This document shows, one piece after another, positions 34,801 to 50,300 of a DNA stretch of 64,000 bases. The stretch is from contig CP075493.1 of assembly GCA_021613535.1 (NCBI GenBank), forward strand, positions 8,804,001 through 8,868,000, written 5' to 3'. Both the position numbers and the translations under genes were made by a program. Below the pieces are notes generated by a model that was given only the letters and a program-made list of their open reading frames with translations, searched no databases and was not told where the DNA came from. This DNA comes from Adineta vaga (lineage: Eukaryota; Rotifera). How positions within the stretch are numbered: the first letter of the stretch is position 1; every line of letters starts with the position of its first letter.

Positions 34801-37800
34801 CAAAAACAAAAGCATTAGTAATCACATCACGATACGTTGGTTCTACCGGTAAACTAGCAACTAAACGAGTTAATGTCTTTGGAGCAGTATACTAAAATAT
34901 AAAAACAATAGATTTCATTTTGTAGAAAGAATAATCAAATCTTACATCTGCTTTTTGTATATCAACATTTTGTATTAATTCACTTGCAACGTGATAGTAT
35001 GCATCTAAAGACCAATCACCGAGCCAATCCAATACGCATCGATTAAATAAAGCAGGTGATGTTGATGCTCGATCACGTAAACCATTGGCACTTGGATTCA
35101 TTGTAAAAACAACATGAAGATTTCTCATGACCTTTTTTTTTAGAAAAAGAAAATCTTACAATCGTATGAATCATACATTCTCTAGCATACTTGTATGGTA
35201 AACCATTTGTATAATTCATCATTTGAATCTAACATCAAACCTTGCCGTTGTGCACCTTCTTTACATAAGGTTAATAATGCTGAATATTCATCTCCTTCGA
35301 ATAATCCAGGAACTTCTCCATTAGCTAATAAAGTATTCATTCGTTCAAGAAAACTACTATCCATCACATTCGATTCATCAAGAAGAAAGACAATCTTTTC
35401 TCCTTTACAACCCGAACGACGTAATAGTTGACGTAAATCATCATCAAAATCAGCAGCAGTATATTTATTATGTACCTGAAATTCTCACAAAGTTATTCGT
35501 GAGATAATTTATAAAACAAGCTTTTACTTTCAATTGAAAGAAATCAATTTGATTTAACCAGGAAACAAATCGACAGAGCGTCGCCTTCCCAGTACCCGAC
35601 AAACCAATCAACAAAAGATGTCCTTGTGGTTGACGAAATACCCGATCGATTCGTAGAACTTGATCCAGTACTTGATTGAAAAGTACTAATTGAATTCCTA
35701 CTTCTTCTTCATAGTATGTCTTAGAAGAGGAGAAAAAACTAAACATCAGATTGACTTAATAAATTCATTTCATACTTTCAATCGTCCTTGAATATATTGT
35801 CGTAATTCTTCTTCATCAATTGAAGTATAATGACCAGCTTGCCAATCACTGAAGAGGATTGGTCGTTTTAATGCAGCATTTAAATCAACATTACCAAAAT
35901 GTTTAGCAGCCGTATCATCAATAGCTTTTTCTGTCCATTGACGTTCGTAATCATAGATCAATCTAAAGTTTTGATGAAACAAATGTTTTTTGAAAAATTA
36001 AATTATCGTTCAAACCGATCATGAAATAAACGTAATGCTTCATGTGCCCAAAGTCGAACTAGTTCTTCTGTATTTAAACTTTTCGCATTACGTATCGCTT
36101 CGTTGATACCTCGTACCCATCGAGTCATTTCACGTGGTGAATAAACATAATGAGGTTGTTGATCAACAGTAAATTGTTCCTAAATAAACATGCAAATTTT
36201 AAACATATATATATATATATATATACTTCTCAATTGAATCAAATTTACTTGTGTCGATAGAAAGAATTCGACCATTGCATTTGTTAATGCATCTGCTGAG
36301 GATTTTAAATTATTAAATTTCTTCAACATTGCTCGATTAAATGTGCCATAAATTTGTTTCAATGATACTTCACCTGGATAATCCACATAAACCAATGGAC
36401 AATGTCGTAAAAATCTTTAGTAATAACAAATATGTTTTTCTCAAAAATAACATAACAACTTATTTACCGATGAGATAAAGGTTTTCTTCCTGGATCTGTT
36501 GGTGGATTGCAAGCACCAACGAATTGGATTCTTTCTAAATGTATCCATGTATGATCCGATGTTCGATAGAATCCTCCATGTTCAATACATTGTCTTAGAA
36601 ATGCAATTACACGTTGTGTACCATATTTATCTTCATCAGGCAGATTAATTTCATCACAAAAGACAATAATCCATTTGCCTAATTGACTCGGAGCAAGAAC
36701 AACACCGGATGTAGCAGTTTTTTTATATTCACAATAATGTGCAAATGTTTTAAGAATCAATTCAGGTGTTGTCGCACATGAAAAGTTCAAACCAACGACT
36801 TCACAAGCTGGTAATGAACGAAGTGCACTAAATAATGTCATTGTTTTACCACTAGAATACAAAGGAAATGTTTGAGAGTATTCCATAGAGAAAATTTTAC
36901 CTTCCAGGTGGACCACAAAGTAGAAGAGGTTTATGTTCATTGAGCCATGTATATAGAAGTGTTTCATGTCGAATGGTATCAATTGTAGGTATGACTAAAT
37001 CACTTGCATCAACTTTATTTCCTTCCAGTTCCATTGTTGGAACTTTTAATAACCAAGATTCCCATTCACCATCGCCATTGACCTTTACATTCAAAGAAAG
37101 AAAAAGGCATATTCTTTCCTGTTATCACATTTAAACCTATCTTTTACCTCAAAATCAATGATTGGTAAACTTTTATCGGCTGGTGATGAAATATTACTAT
37201 TCTTAATTGTATTCATAATAAATTCACCTAGTTGTTGTCGATATTTTAGTTTACTATCACCTGAAAACGACCAAATCATTGAAATAATCAATGACTTTAC
37301 TAGATACTGTTCAATCTGTTTTGCAGTTAAAGGTGTCGATCGATCTGTTGAAAATAATTGTCGTTTGACAATTGTTCGTAAGACATGATTGAGCATAGAA
37401 AATAATGTTTGTAAACATCGAGCTGGTAAGAAATCCATAATATGTACTTGTTTTTCTCCTGCATAATCCAATGTATCGAGAATTAAGCCATTTTCTTTGT
37501 TACAATAGGGTTCAAGTAAGTCAGCAAGATGATTTTGTATTTGTAAGATATTTGTTTTATTTTCGTCAGATGATTGAATGACTGTATCTTTACTATTTGG
37601 ATCATCCTGATTAATAATATCGAAAACAGATTCTTGTCGAATACGATTCAAATAATATTGCAGTAACATAACAGATGTTACTGTTTGTTGATTGAACCAA
37701 ACCATACCTGTTCGAGAAACTGTAGCTAATGTTGCATGACGTAAATCTTGAACTTCAAACATCTGAAAAATCACCGAAATATTATTGACAAGAATGACAA

Positions 37801-40800
37801 TGAACATGTAGGAAGAACTTACCACACGAACATTAGGTGGAAGAGCAAGACGTTCGCCATTGGGTAAAGTGAGTAATTTATTATCGTCGAGAACGGAATT
37901 TAAATTCTCAACCCATTCAGGATCAACATCACCATCGAATATAATCCATTGACGTTTTGATAATTCACCGCGAACATTATCAATTATTTTACGTAAGATA
38001 TGTGTAAATAAACCATCAGTCCATTCGCCTATGAATTGACAAAAACAACAAAGAGAGAAGTTCGATCAGTTATTTAAAATAAGACATACGAGTGTTTTGA
38101 TCCATATACCCATAGAGATCATCTTTTGATATTGCTTTTGGATCGATTATATGCGCTTGACCATCAGAATTTTCAATTCTATTCAATGCCTTTAACAGTA
38201 CACGCCAAGCCATCGTTTTACCTAGATAGATTTTATTTACGTTATTACAAAAGATATAGTGATAAGAAGATTAGAATTTATTTTGAAAACCTAGCATCAC
38301 GTTCTTTGATTGTAAATCGGGCTTTCTGATTCTATCATAAATAATCACTGATTTCTATTGACGAATGAAACCTACCACAACTTGTCGGTCCAACAAGCAT
38401 CAATCCATGATTAAGATTTGTTATTTGATATAATTGCAAAACTTTCTCAATCCATAATTGTTCACATACAAGAAACTTTTCTTTAGCAACATTTTCAATT
38501 TCTTCTCGGAGACGAGTCATCGATGGACGATTATATGTTGCATTCGGAAAAACATCATTCAACAGACTATTCAATAGAACTAAATCATCGGCAACAAGAC
38601 GGGGAACAAAACTATCCATAATTGCTTGAATAACAATCTAAAATCAAATGAAAGTGCTGTAATTATTCTCCAATATTCATATGCTCACTTCTTGTTCATC
38701 TTCATTTGCTGTGTTATTTTTAATCTTTTCACGTTTTATATTACCAGCCATGACAAGAACACTTTTCAATGATCGTAAACCAAAATCATAATGAGATTGA
38801 TTCGACAATTGTTCACTTAATAATGTAAATAGTGGAACGATTTTCTTCGATAAAACTTCTGCTTGACGAAAACCTTGTGAGTAGAGCATCACTTGAGCAA
38901 TAAGAACTTTATCTGGTACAGTCATAGCTAAACTACGAAAGAGCATTTTAAGATTGTCAGGTAAGTTTGAACGACCAGCATAACCAGGATTCATAGTAAT
39001 AAAGACTGCCATATTAGAATTGACAGTAATCGTTTTACCAACCAATTCAATTTTCAATGTATCTATAAATAATATTTCTTCATCTTTAGACAATAAAAGA
39101 TTGAGTACGATTTACTTTTATTTGATAACGATTGTTGACGAAGTGCTTCTTGAATGGTTTGAATCTGTTGAGAAACAGCGGATAACATACGTTCTTCTAA
39201 ACGATTAAACTCATCAAAACATCCCCATGCACCAACTTGACATAAGCCAACAAATATACGACCCATGGCTTGAAAATCGAATGCTTCATCACAATTAAAC
39301 ACCAGAACAAATCGTCCAAGTGCATTGCCAAGTGCTTTAACTGATTCAGTTTTTCCCGTTCCTAATCGAAGAAAACTCAGTGATCATTCTACTTTATATC
39401 ATCATTACACATACCAGCAGGTCCAAATGGTGAACCACCAAATTTAGCATGTAATGCTTGTGTCATTGTTAGGAAACATCGATCAGTTAACGGTGTTTGA
39501 ACAAGACGATCTTGTAAACCTTTGAAGAGACAAAACAATTGTTCGACATAACTTAACAAAATATATTGATTCTTTCATTTTTACCAAGATATTCAAATCC
39601 ATAATGAAATTCTGCATTTGCCATGCGAATTTTTAGTTGTTCAAGTACATTTTGATTACTTGGTTCAAAATATAAACGCATTTGAGCAAGCCATTCAAAA
39701 TTAGTTGCTGAGTCAACTTTCTTATCAATTAAAGCTCGTGTTACATCACGTTTATGAACATGTTCAATAATCTAAATGAAGAGAATATTTTCAAAGATCT
39801 TTATTACATCACGAAACATACGAGATGTTCAAGTTTTCGTCGTCGAACAGTAGGTTGATCAGCAAGTACTAAATCTGCTAACATACCGAGTGTTGATTCA
39901 ATTTGTCGAAGTGCTGGTTGAAGATCAACATTTTTCTCATGAGTAAGTAGATGTTCCATACTTTCTGACCATGAGACTTGAAAAGCAAGAACAACTAATT
40001 GAGCCTAGTATGTAAAATTGTATTAATAAACAAGAATACATCATCGAAGAAAAGAAGTTCATCATAGTTCTGATACCTGATACTGATCGAGCCAATTGAT
40101 AAATCCTTGTATATCATTTGAATTCTTTTGTATCGTAATCAATTGTGGAATTGATTGTGCTAATAATTTAGCTAAAGTCAAACTAATTTCTTTTTCAACT
40201 CGTGTTAACCAATCATTGATATTGGGATGTTGTTTAATCGATATTTGATTGAAAAATTTCACTTCTTCACCTTCTTTCGATTGTATACCTTCGATTATTG
40301 ATGAATTTTCTTCATTGATAAGTAATGCATGAACACCAGCAAACATTTTCTTGAAATGCTTTTGTAAACGTAATAAATTATTTGAATTACCAATCATTTC
40401 TAGTAAATCTTCGTCACCAATAAAATAAAATCTAGAAAAGAAAGATAGTCATTATCAATGCGAAAAGCGTTTCTCAATAAAGTTTTACCGTGGAAAGGCT
40501 GCACGTTGTCGTTCGAGATATTCTCCTAAAGCTTTTTGAATCTTTGTTAATGAATCTGCTAAACGTTCAAGTAGTTTTTGCACATTAGGTATTGCAATTA
40601 CATCAAGTACTAATGATGATTTTTCTACTTTCTTCAATAAACCAACAAATTCATTGGCGACACTTTGAAATTTTTGTGATTCATTTGGTAATAATTGTGC
40701 AATATCTGTTGATGAAGTAAATATACCTTCGAGATAAACCCAACGTCTTTGTACATCAATCCAAATATCAAAAATATTTATTATACGATTAAGTTTATCT

Positions 40801-43800
40801 TCCCAAGAAAGTGTTTCTGCTTCAAACGCCTAATTTGAATTAATTTAAAAAAAGTATCAACTGAAAATAAAACAAATGAATTCAATTTCTTACCTTGAAA
40901 TACGGTGATAGTTTCATACTTAGTATATTACCAAGATTTTCTTTTGCTCGTGTAAATAGATCATCCCAACTTTTGATAACTTTACATTTTTTCTGATAAT
41001 CAATCAATTCCAATTGATATACTTTCCATTGTTCACTAATTTGTTTTAGAAATTCTTCTAAAGCTTTTTCACCTTGAGCACTGGTCATAATCTCACGTAA
41101 TTGATGTTCATTTTTCTTTAAATTATCGGCTTGTTCCCAAATATCTCTTAAAGTTATATCCGCCATATTATTCCATGTCATTGTTAGATCAAGTATTTTG
41201 ATCATTTCTTTCCAATGACGTTCTTTCAATGCTTCAGATTTCAATTCGTTAATGAATGGTATCATCTAAATTATATTAATTAAGAAAACTGATAAAAGAC
41301 GGAAAAATCACATACTTTAAGATAATTTTCTATGTTTGTTTTGACAGCATTGTACGAATGATAATTCTTCACAGATGAAACCATGGCAGTCATTGAGGTA
41401 AGTAATTCTTCGAGATTTGTCTTGAGTTTTTTCGGTTGTACAGTTAGCCATTGGATATCTTTCAATTCTTCTAATCGATTGCAAACATTTTCAAGAGATT
41501 TCCATACATTACGTATCTCTTCAAGTTCGGCAAGATCAGCACGTAATCGTTTCTCATAATGATCAACTTGACCTAAACAAAAATTATTGATAAGATAATC
41601 AATTGAACGGCTTCTTTAGTTTTCTTAGATTTATCAAATATATGATAATATTTTACCTGGTTCTTGCATTTTTACACTTTGTTTAGCTTTATTAAGTGTT
41701 GTTCGTTTTTCCAATTGTTCATTCAATTTAGATTCATAGGAAGCTAATTGTCGAATAGCATCACGAGGTTTCAAATCACCCTAAGAAGAAAATCAATGTC
41801 TTATCTAAATGAAATCTCTTTCATTTGTCTTTTTGTTTCTCCTACTCCGATCGGTTTTTTCGTTGACCAATCTTCTAAAAGTTCTTTTGTCTTTGTATCG
41901 ATAGTTTGTGCTTCAACTTTTACTTTTTCTTGAATTGTGTCCAACTACAAAATTATTATTTTGTTTTGGTTTTTGAATATCCAAAATATAAAAGAAAATG
42001 AACAAACTTTTGTATGAATCACTTGTTCTTTGCGTTTCAACATATCATTCATTGATATATATGAATTTTGTACCGTATCGATCGATACCCAATTGTCGGG
42101 AAATGAATAACGTTGCCGTTCAAGTAAACGTTGAGCTTCGAGTAATTGTTTGATTTTGACTTCATTTTCAACTTGATTTTCACGAACAGTTCCGATTGTA
42201 TCAATTAATTGAACACTATCTTCAAGACTGCCGGATTCAAGTGACTTAGTTTCAAGATTATTTCGATGCTAAATTAGAAGTAGATAAGAAAGTACTTATT
42301 GAAAATGAATGTTAGAAATACTTCGGATATATGTGCGTGAAAATCATGCGTAACTGTTTGAATGATTTGACCGAATTTTCGTAGAAGTTCTTGATGCCAA
42401 TTGTCATATTTAACACCGATTTTTGATTGAATTTTAGAAAAATCAATGATTAATGGACCAAATGACTTGTAAGTTTCATGAGATTCAAGTGTTTTACGAG
42501 ATTCCCTAGAATAGATGTTTAAGAATGTATCAATCTAATTGTGCTTTAGTCAGTTGATATCATGATTCCATACTTGATATCTTTTAAACATTCAAACCAC
42601 GATTGAATATTCGTGCCAAGCCGTTCAAATACAACATTGGGTTCTAAATCCCAAAGAACTTGATATTTAAGCCAACCCTAGAACAAGAAAATCTTACATA
42701 TATTCAATGAATATTATAAGAAAATGTTTTACTTGAAAATAAATTTCTGCTTCCGCAAGTAATTGTTCAATTGTATCATATGCTGCACCAATGGATATAT
42801 TGCTTTCTTCAGGAAATTTAATGAATATATCATTGTAAGTCAAATCTTCTTCTTCTGGTTCAATGTCTGCATTGACCTGAAGAAAACACATTTTTTCGGA
42901 TACATATCATATGTATAAGTGCATAGAAGATATTTACCTGATAACGACTATTCTTAATTCGTTTTTGTGAAGTAATAACTGAAAGGCAGAGAAGTAGATT
43001 TTTATGTATTGACGTCAATGAACAATATTATACCTGCTTGACAATCAAAAAATGAATTGAAAAGTTGTTCACGAGCTGATTCAAATGGTGGAACTAATAC
43101 TAACATTTGATTGACAATGCGAATTTCCAGAATAATTTTCTAGCAAAAAAATACGTTTATAAAATGAAAGAAGAAAATATCTCTTTGTTCGTCTATATAC
43201 AATAATTATTGCGTTGGACACAAAATTCAGTTAGAATATATTACCTTTAATCGCATTCGTTTTTTCTCTCTCAATTTGCCCTTTTCATGTCTAATCAATG
43301 CTTGTTTCCATAACAAAATTGCAGCTTGTAAACGATCAAATAATTTCCTCTCAATTTTTCCATCAATAGTTGCAATCCATTTCGGAAAATTTGAATAATC
43401 ATGTAAACAAAATTCATCCACGACTTTTTGTGTTTGTTCTAATAATTCAGCAAAAACATCGATTTCATACGAACATTTGTCCAAATCATTGATCGATGTA
43501 AACATTAAATTATCCAAACGAATAATTTCATCTACCTAAACAAAATCGATATATGATATAAAACAAAAAAAGCTTGCTGTTTCTTTTGTTCACATACATT
43601 TTCGTTATATTTTGTAAATGCTTCAATACAACGTTGAACGTAGGGTTCTAATTTATACGATTCCCAAGTTAATTTTGTTCCTTCAACGATTAGATTTTGA
43701 ATATCTCTTTTCATACTACCAACTAAATAATCTTGTCCATGATCAACATTGATCTATGAAAGAATCAGTAAGTATCTTTGATGAAACAAACGATTTTATT

Positions 43801-46582
43801 GTTTACTTTTGAATTTGATAACTCATATGCACGAACATTTTCAAGTAAACCAACAGCATATGGATACAATTGATTTGCTTGATGAGCTTTATTGACCAGT
43901 GGTAAGGGTACACGATAACCTAGCCATTTTAAATTTCGTACCTATAAAAATGTCAGTAAAATCAAATGAAAAGAACAAAAACCTACTTCTTTCGTTAATA
44001 TGATGATTTCTGGTGTAAAATTTACTTTCAGCCGAAGTACAGTTCCTTTAGCAACTCGAATAGTTTCGAGACTGAAAATGAAACCGGTAACAGTCATGCT
44101 TTTTTTTGAAACCTATGGAACAAACGAAACAATAGTACAAATCAAATTAGAATCAAAACCTTTTCAAGCCAATCTTCAAAAATTGGTGCTGTATTCAATC
44201 GTTGTTTAAAACTGTCTCCTTCAAATTTCAATCGTTGTCCATCAACATGTTGTTCCCATCCTGTTCCAAGTACATCTTCGACACGTTTTAAATATCTCAC
44301 CAATTGTTTTTCAATTTGTTTTGCCCATATAATTGATCCAGTTGAAATCGGTATATCGACCGTAATTCGACTCATTTTCATTGCTTTACTTGCAGAATAT
44401 TTTGCTTTGAATTTTTCATGTAATTGATCAATATCAATCTTAACACGTTGAATTAATTGTGTTTGATATTCTCGAATAGCATTTCGTATATGTTGTCGAA
44501 TTAATAGATCATGAAAACGAGCAAAAATTTGAAACATTTCATTGGCATTTCGAGCTTTCCCTAGTTGTTCTCGAAGACGTGCTGTTATACGTCGTTCAAC
44601 TTTTTCGATACGTTCTTCATAGATTTTCATTGTATCATTCCAAATTTGTGTACCTTCAGGAGAACATTCAAGAATATCGATATGTTTTAAACTTTCAAAT
44701 GCTTGATGAATTTCTTGAACAGCATTTGAATCAGATTGATCAACAATTTGAACGGCTCCTGGCGAAGATTCGACAACAGGTTGTTTAGATAAAAGACGTT
44801 CGATTACCGAACGAAATTGTTCATGTTGACGACGAAATTGTTTCACTTGTTCTAAACGTAATTGTAATTTTTTATGTTCAGGAGTGATTTTCCATGCTTG
44901 TTTAAGTTGTTGAGCATTAGCAGCATTCTTTTTAGTCATATCTCGAAGTAATCCTTGAAATTTTTCATATTCTTCATCCTAAAATCAATCAATCTCATAC
45001 CTACATTTATATTCAATGTATCCTACCCATAATGAAAAAATTTCCATACATTCATTCAATATTTGATCAAAATTACTAATTGGAATTTCAATAAAATGTG
45101 TTGTTGAGAGAATCTAAATAAAAATTAAAAAGTTTTGTTTTAGTATTGTACTTGAAATTCGATTTACTTTGGTCATTTGAATGTTGAGATCTCGTGAAAT
45201 TGCTTCAATTAAACGTAGAATTCGATTGACAGGATATCGTGTATTTCGAACACGTTTGAGATGATTAAAAATAACTGTAATCGAATTTTTTATCTTGGAC
45301 AAATCATTTGCTGATAAAAGATCATGCATAGGAAAATCTTTCATTAATATATTGTAATTCTTCACTTTATCCATTGCTTCTTTCAAGCCAGTATCCGAAT
45401 CAAAACTAATAGTTGCATGAAAACGTTTGCCAAGTTTTAAAGCATCCAGTGTTAATAAAACTTCTGGACTACTCATTTGTTCTTGTATTTTATAGATTGC
45501 ACGTTCAATATTTAACCAAAAGGTGATTTCTTGCATGGCAGAACCAGTGGATGGATCACGTTCCAATTTCGTTACCTAAAAGAATCAAATATGTGACAGA
45601 CACATTTTAATTGATGCATGATATTATACTTTTTGAATCTCTCGAATCCATCGATTAACAGTAGCTTGTAATTGATTGAGAAAATTTGAATCTTCGACTT
45701 TCTCACGAAAGAAATCAACGTTTGGTCGTTGATTTTTTTCCTGACATTGTCGAATTACTTGAGCAATGGATGCATGCGGAATAAGAATCACATCAGGAAT
45801 GCTCACTGTTTGATTCATTTGTAAGAGATTTGCTTCTAATTCATTGAGTTTTTCTTCCAAAACAACAATGGATTTTTCTCGATCTCTATAGAAGAAAAAA
45901 TTGAGGTGAACAATTTAAATGAACTTCAATACAAACCGTTCTTTTTGCTGTCGAAGAAAACTTTTTAGGTATGGTGTCATTGCTTGCGAAAGAAATGTTC
46001 GAAAAACTTCTGCTGGTGCACGATTAGTAAATGTAGCTAAATGAATTTGTTGAGATATTTTCTTGTCCATGTCGATTGTTGGCGTAATTTTTATTAATGC
46101 TATACTAGAATGATCAATCGAATATCCTTAAGTATAGAATATAGCTAAGTCTTCTTATGTACCTTATTCCTTTTTGTGCTGCATAAGTTGTTTCAGTTGA
46201 GAATTCAAATTGAATAGAATTACTACCATTAGTTTCAGTCCCATCAACAGCGTCGTGCTCATCATCTTTTAGTTCAAATAGTAAGAGAAATATCTGAATG
46301 AAAATATTTACCTTTGCCTTGTTGAATAATTCGAATGAAAAACACAATACATTGTGGATCAGTTAAAAATCGCTTAATTCCATCAATAGCTGTCGGTTTT
46401 TCTTCTAAAGCTCGCTTAAATTCTTCAGCTTCATTCGTTAAATTTAAATCAGCAGCTAACGGAACTACACGATTTAAATACGAAGTAAACTGTTGGATTT
46501 CAGCAGATGATCCCGCAGTCGACTGATGTTTTGCTGATGAGCCTTGTATACTGCTATTCGTATTAGTCTCCTCGGTTAACAT
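28862..46582 (-). CDS. DYNC1H1: Cytoplasmic dynein 1 heavy chain
   Basis: This is the motor subunit of cytoplasmic dynein, driving minus-end transport on microtubules. It is near full length, from [13 protein letters not shown] (46582) to [16 protein letters not shown] with the stop at 28862. Family segments appear in order. The tail has [19 protein letters not shown] and [20 protein letters not shown]. The linker has LKLSPYF-type and [13 protein letters not shown] segments. AAA1 has GPAGTGKTES (split at 39365/39415), [10 protein letters not shown] and [19 protein letters not shown]2 has [13 protein letters not shown] (split near 38385/38222). AAA3 has GPPGSGKTMT (split near 36905/36850), [17 protein letters not shown] and [17 protein letters not shown]4 is at 35582-35605. 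The stalk coiled coil and microtubule-binding domain lie at about 34.6-33.5 kb, followed by AAA5, AAA6 and the C-terminal region. It is split by many short introns. One oddity is that the AAA4 Walker A reads GLSGTGKA, with Ala in place of the usual Thr. Confidence 0.97.
35582..35605 (-). other. DYNC1H1: Dynein AAA4 Walker A motif with Thr-to-Ala change
   Basis: The codons read GGT TTG TCG GGT ACT GGG AAG GCG, that is GLSGTGKA, followed by TLCRFVSW. In most cytoplasmic dyneins the residue after the Walker Lys is Thr or Ser, which helps coordinate magnesium. The AAA4 Walker B region ([20 protein letters not shown], near 35310-35367) is otherwise conserved. Confidence 0.85.
36205..36224. repeat. 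(TA)n microsatellite in a dynein intron
   Basis: About ten TA units lie in a short intron between AAA3-region exons. Confidence 0.85.
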
Positions 46583-47346
46583 TTTTTATAGAAAACAAAA
46601 CTCGTTGCTATGCCTAAAGTGCAAGAGAAACGATTGTAATGGAAAAACGGTTTTTGTTGTGTTATATTAGAATATAAAACGGCAACGTGCACAGCTGTAA
46701 CCCACATTGAAAGCATTTCGATCGATAGAATTTGGCAACAGCAGGTTTGTTTTAACAAGTAAACATATATTTATATACGTCAAGGAAAAGATTCAAAATA
46801 GATTATGAAGTATAAAATATTTTTCGTACAACAAAGAAAATATTCTATTGAAATTCTCTTCGATAATCATTGTCGGTTTATCGATATCGATTGGGTTTTC
46901 ATAATTATTTATGTATTTGGATTTTTGGTTTTTTTTTATTAAGAATAAAGAAATGAAAAAAGACAGAGAAACGTACAGTAGTTTTATATACTATATACAA
47001 AATAGAAAAAGAGGGAAGTCGTAAATACACAGAAAGAAAAAAGAAGAAGGAATAATCGAGGCAGCAAATCAGTGACTAGAGATCGAATGACTTCGATCGA
47101 TTATCTTTTCACTGTTCGCTAGAATTGTCTGTCATTTTTCATTTTATACATAAGAGGTTCTAATATAAATCGACACGTATAAGACTAGACATCATACATG
47201 CACGAAACCGGGACGAAGAAAAAAAAGTAGTATACGAATATAACTAGGAGTTTTTCATATGAAAAAGAAAATGAACACGGAAGCCAACGAGAAGAACTTT
47301 AAACAACCTGAGATGAAAATACATCAAACATATACATATGTCAAAA
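46583..47346. other. Spacer between dynein 5' end and BCAS3 3' end
   Basis: This 764 bp AT-rich spacer lies between two same-strand genes. It holds the BCAS3 3' UTR and the dynein promoter. I see no gene in it. Confidence 0.4.
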
Positions 47347-50300
47347 TTAATCGGTTGAATCGCCCGTATCCGGAAATGGGATCATATTTTCAATAGAATG
47401 ATTGGTTTGTAACGGTCGTACAACTGTACTACTACATGTCGATGAACTTAATGAATCAGTTGTATCACAATTACCAACTAAACACAAATATGATTGATAA
47501 TTTCTTTGAGTAAATGAAATAAAAGTTTTAATATACAAACCATTCTTCAATGGCAAATCCATGATAGCATCTGCCAATTTTTCTACTAATTCTACTTCAA
47601 AATCAGATTTCAAACTATCTAATGAACTTCCATAGATACTAAGTGATGGTGCATCCTATAATCACCAGGAAATATTATTGAAGAAAAATGTATAGATCAA
47701 ATTTTCTTACTTGGTAACTACCCGAACCAACTTCAATATAAGCTGGAGCAGTATCTTTATGCATGTTTGGTACACGCAATGGACTAGATGTTGTTCGTTG
47801 TGTTCTAAAATATATTGAATTACAAATAAACTGAACGAAGACTTCATGACTTACTCTAAACTTTGTAAATCAGCTTCAACTACATTCATGGATGTTTGTG
47901 GAGAATCAGCTGTGAAAACATTTGAATCGGGATGACAAATACTAATTGTTGCTTCTGAATAGTGTTTAAATTGAAATTGTGGACCCATCCATAGACGACG
48001 ATGAGGACCAACATGAGTAGTCATTTCAATCTACAAAAGAAATATTTCTTTGAAAAGTCTTCTTTCAACCGTTTCTAGTTTCTACTTGACGAAGCCAGTC
48101 ATCTTTTGAATGAACTCGATTGATAGATGTTAGTCGATGTCCTTGAGATAAAAATGAATAGCCTACGGACATACGAATATCTGGCCATGTTGTTAGTCTA
48201 GAATAAGAGAATTATAATTCAATAATTCAATATTAAATCACATTACTTCTGAAGGGGCCATTGTGCCTTTGGAGTGGCTTTTACTATCAATGGTGTTTCT
48301 GATGTTACGCGAGTGCCATGTTTACTAGTATCTAAACGATATCAACTTGAAAAAAAAAGAAATATTTATGATTAAATAAAATTACCAGGTAATGGTTCGA
48401 GTACATATTCAATTAATCGTCCATGCCAACTAATAATAAATAATGAACTGCATGCTTTTAGTGTATGTTCTTGATGATCAATCATATCTTCTGGATTGAG
48501 AAATCCACGTGATATTCCAAATGTTGCTGCTAAACATATGGAATCAATGTTAAATGGTGCACTAAGACCACTAACAAAACTATCTGTTGGCTGTCGAATT
48601 ATTGCTACTGCTGTTGAAAAGATACACTCATTATTTATTCTTTTTGTACGTGTAGAATTGAAATAGTTTGTATTCGGATTATTCACTAGATTAGTTGATG
48701 TATTTGTTAATGTATTTGTTGGCGAAATTTTTGTAACATTATCATTAGTCGTATGATTGGATGGACGCGTTAGCTGCTCATCGAATCCAGTCGTACGTTG
48801 ATGACGATGCAGTTTATTGACAACATGAGTTTTTGTATGTGTACGAACATTTACTAAACCTTAAATGAAAAAAATTGATTCGTAAATAAATGGTAGAATA
48901 CAATGATAGCAAAAATATTCTTACCTCCATATGGATTAATACCAAATAGATGTGTTGTACCACGTTTGGTTGATACAGCAAGCCATCGACTATCCGTAGT
49001 AAATGTCATATGTGAAACTATTAAGGATAGAAAGATGTTGTAATTATATCCATTCTATATGTTTAATAAATAATGCAAATCTTTTTTACCTCTACAATCA
49101 GTATCGCCTCGAAATAGAGTATATAAATGTTTGATATATGTTCGAGTACAACGATAAGGTGATGCTTGAATTTCTAAGACATTAAAATAATGTCCACTAC
49201 TATCACACGTAACAAGTAAATGTCCACTTGGATTGAATTGTAAATGACCAATCGGTTCTGTATGTGCTTGAAAATGTGCAATAATCCAATTTTGTCTTTC
49301 ATCATGCATTGATGACTACACGAGAGAAAAGAAATAGTCATATCAACATCAAATGTATATTAGAATTTTCTTCTTACTCCAAATAATTTAACTGTATCGA
49401 TGATTGTAACAATACCCGGCTGTGGTTCATCTTTACCTGATCCATGTCGATGTCTCGTTGAATTCGTATTACTATTTGTTGAAATTGATTGTTGTTGGTT
49501 TGATGTTTTTTCATTTCCAATTGTATTATTGACTTGAACATTATTATTACCATATCCAAGAACACTTTCACCAATTTTCACTACGCTTTTCGATAAAGAT
49601 TTAGCTGCATTTAACATTGCACCTGTATATGAAGCATGTTGTTCAGATATCGTTCCATTGATATCACCTGATGATTGATGAATCATACAGAGACGATAAT
49701 CAACAAATGCTAACCATCGTGTTGATAATGTATAAGGTACCGAGGAATAACAAGTTGATATGGAAAATTTTTCATCAAATTTCAAAGAATCATAACCAAT
49801 AATAAATGTGTGCGTTGCACAAATCAATACTGATTTATTTGATTCAATCCATAGCGGTTCACTTTGTGTACCAATTCCAGGTAGATTGATAATTTTCAAA
49901 GCTTGTTGATCATTTTTTAAAGAACGAATATGTATTGATGGTGGACCAGCTGATTTTGCAAATGCAAATAGAGGACGTTGAGAGAGGTAAGGATCATCTT
50001 GAGAAGAACTGCTAACTAATAAACATACAGAAGTTAAATTATGTTCTCGTATAGAAAATAATTCATTTGCTATTCCATTCGTTTCAATTGTCCATAATGC
50101 TAAACCACTTTTATATGCAATCAATAAAACAAGAGTATCAACACGTATAGAAGGATGCCATTCATGTGCATTAGAAAGAAATCGTATCCATTCAATTGGT
50201 TCTAATTGATCAGTATTTGACGGACGGGAGGATATTGCATAAGCCTAAAAAGAAAACAATTCAAGGAAACTTTATTTTGCTAGAAATCATTGAAAATGAG

